Source of the DNA: Peribacillus sp044761985
Lineage (GTDB): Bacteria; Bacillota; Bacilli; Bacillales; DSM-1321
DNA: 64,000 bases
Assembly: GCF_044761985.1 (NCBI RefSeq)
Contig: NZ_JBIWDK010000001.1
Location: 558,001 to 622,000, forward strand
Direction: 5' to 3'
Shown: piece by piece, positions 63,256-64,000 of the stretch
Numbering within the stretch: the first letter of the stretch is position 1
Layout of the letters: the number at the start of each line of letters is the position of its first letter
Position numbers and translations under genes: made by a program
Notes under the pieces: generated by a model
Seen by the model: only the letters and a program-made list of their open reading frames with translations
Database searches by the model: none
What the model was told of the DNA's origin: nothing

Positions 63256-63286
63256 GACACAGATAATATCTGTGTCTATTTTTTAT
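63256..63286 (+). terminator. Terminator after the LysM-3D gene
   Basis: GACACAGATA and TATCTGTGTC are separated by one base (effective loop a few bases) and followed by TATTTTTTATT. Confidence 0.85.
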
Positions 63287-63356
63287 TCTTTTGGTGTATG
63301 AAAAAAACGAGTACAATAGAGATATTAAAACAATAGTCAATTGGGGGAGTCACACT

Positions 63357-64000
63357 TTGATAGAAAAAGCACGCGAATATTTACAGCAGTATTTTGGTTA
63401 TGAATCATTCAGGACAGGCCAAGAAAAGATTATCGAGCAAGTCTTAGATGGAATAAACACAGCTGGAATTATGCCGACTGGAGGAGGAAAGTCAATTTGC
63501 TACCAGATTCCAGCCCTACTTTTGCCAGGCGTCACACTCGTTATATCCCCGTTAATCTCCTTGATGAAAGATCAGGTTGATGCCCTCGAACAAAACGGCA
63601 TCGATGCCACTTTTCTCAACAGCTCCATATCTGGTACGGAAGCTTCCAATAGGATGAGAGATATTAAGCAGGGAAGGTACAAGCTGGTATACCTGGCACC
63701 GGAACGATTGGAAAACCATATTTTTCAGAGGGATCTGGCTAGTGTGGATATATCGATGGTCGCGATAGACGAAGCTCACTGCATCTCTCAATGGGGTCAT
63801 GATTTTAGACCAAGTTATTTAAAAATCAAAACCTTTTTGAAAGAAATGCCGACTGCTCCGACCATTCTTGCCTTAACAGCGACAGCAACCCCGCATGTAA
63901 CAGAAGATATCTGTCAGTCATTGGGAATTACTGCAAACCATACGGTATCCACAGGATTCGCTAGGGAAAATTTATTTTTTTCCGTCGTCAAGGAAGAGAA
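63357..64000 (+). CDS. recQ: ATP-dependent DNA helicase RecQ, N-terminal part (cut by window end)
   Basis: First 214 residues of a DEAH-box RecQ. Start TTG 63357, with GGGGGAG eight bases upstream. The Q-motif region YFGYESFRTGQEKII, Walker A TGGGKSICYQ (near 41), DEAH box IDEAHCISQWGHDFRPSY (near 137) and motif III TATATP are present. The frame is open to base 64000. Could also be a short RecQ paralogue such as RecS; full length is needed to tell. Confidence 0.88.
   Translation, partial: MIEKAREYLQQYFGYESFRTGQEKIIEQVLDGINTAGIMPTGGGKSICYQIPALLLPGVTLVISPLISLMKDQVDALEQNGIDATFLNSSISGTEASNRMRDIKQGRYKLVYLAPERLENHIFQRDLASVDISMVAIDEAHCISQWGHDFRPSYLKIKTFLKEMPTAPTILALTATATPHVTEDICQSLGITANHTVSTGFARENLFFSVVKEE

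Overview
The window is about 64 kb of low-GC Firmicute chromosome. Shine-Dalgarno sites are strong, TTG and GTG starts are common, and strong hairpin terminators separate the operons. It carries spore-coat genes (cotJABC), a flotillin operon with a sigma-W promoter, CcpA-type cre sites, a WalR-type box and B. subtilis-like housekeeping genes (ykpA, helD, yocH-like, cvfB/yitL). The best guess is an endospore-forming Bacillaceae, probably Bacillus or Peribacillus. The genus is inferred, not proven. No tRNA, rRNA, CRISPR array or insertion sequence was recognised. One run of 97 Ns (26779-26875) interrupts an enoyl-CoA hydratase gene.

Left end (1-8.5 kb): an L-arabinose block, araB (3' part only), araD, araA, then araE and a mutarotase (galM-like), followed by the nfeD-floT membrane-microdomain operon. 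A cre-like site precedes araE and a consensus sigma-W promoter precedes nfeD.

Middle (9.2-42.3 kb): one long catabolic island, nearly all on the + strand, with 30 genes and a TetR regulator inside it. It encodes a branched-chain-amino-acid-type ABC importer (two lipoprotein receptors, LivH, a LivM-LivG fusion, LivF), an acyl-CoA ligase, three enzymes for ring or C=C redox (a BaiCD/DCR-type Fe-S flavoenzyme, a KstD/fumarate-reductase-type flavoprotein and seven SDRs, one fused to an EthD domain), four acyl-CoA dehydrogenase homologues, two enoyl-CoA hydratases, a 3-hydroxyacyl-CoA dehydrogenase, two thiolases (one paired with a DUF35 protein) and an alpha/beta-hydrolase fold protein. Two separate modules pair an ACAD10/ACAD11-like acyl-CoA dehydrogenase with an APH-family kinase. 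In animals and in the Pseudomonas lva pathway this pairing phosphorylates a 4-hydroxyacyl-CoA and converts it to a beta-oxidisable acyl-CoA. My reading is that the island imports and degrades a hydroxylated, probably cyclic or branched, carboxylic acid or lactone. The substrate cannot be named from sequence. A perfect cre match before the receptor genes suggests carbon catabolite control.

Right end (42.3-64 kb): small hypothetical genes, an ArsP/UPF0718-type permease divergent from selD-selU (selenophosphate and tRNA 2-selenouridine), the ABC-F protein YkpA, HelD, a GNAT enzyme, an AlaX-type editing protein, a three-gene phosphorelay (HPt-REC-GGDEF-REC diguanylate cyclase, stand-alone receiver, large hybrid histidine kinase), CvfB, the cotJ operon, a LysM-3D cell-wall protein and the start of recQ.
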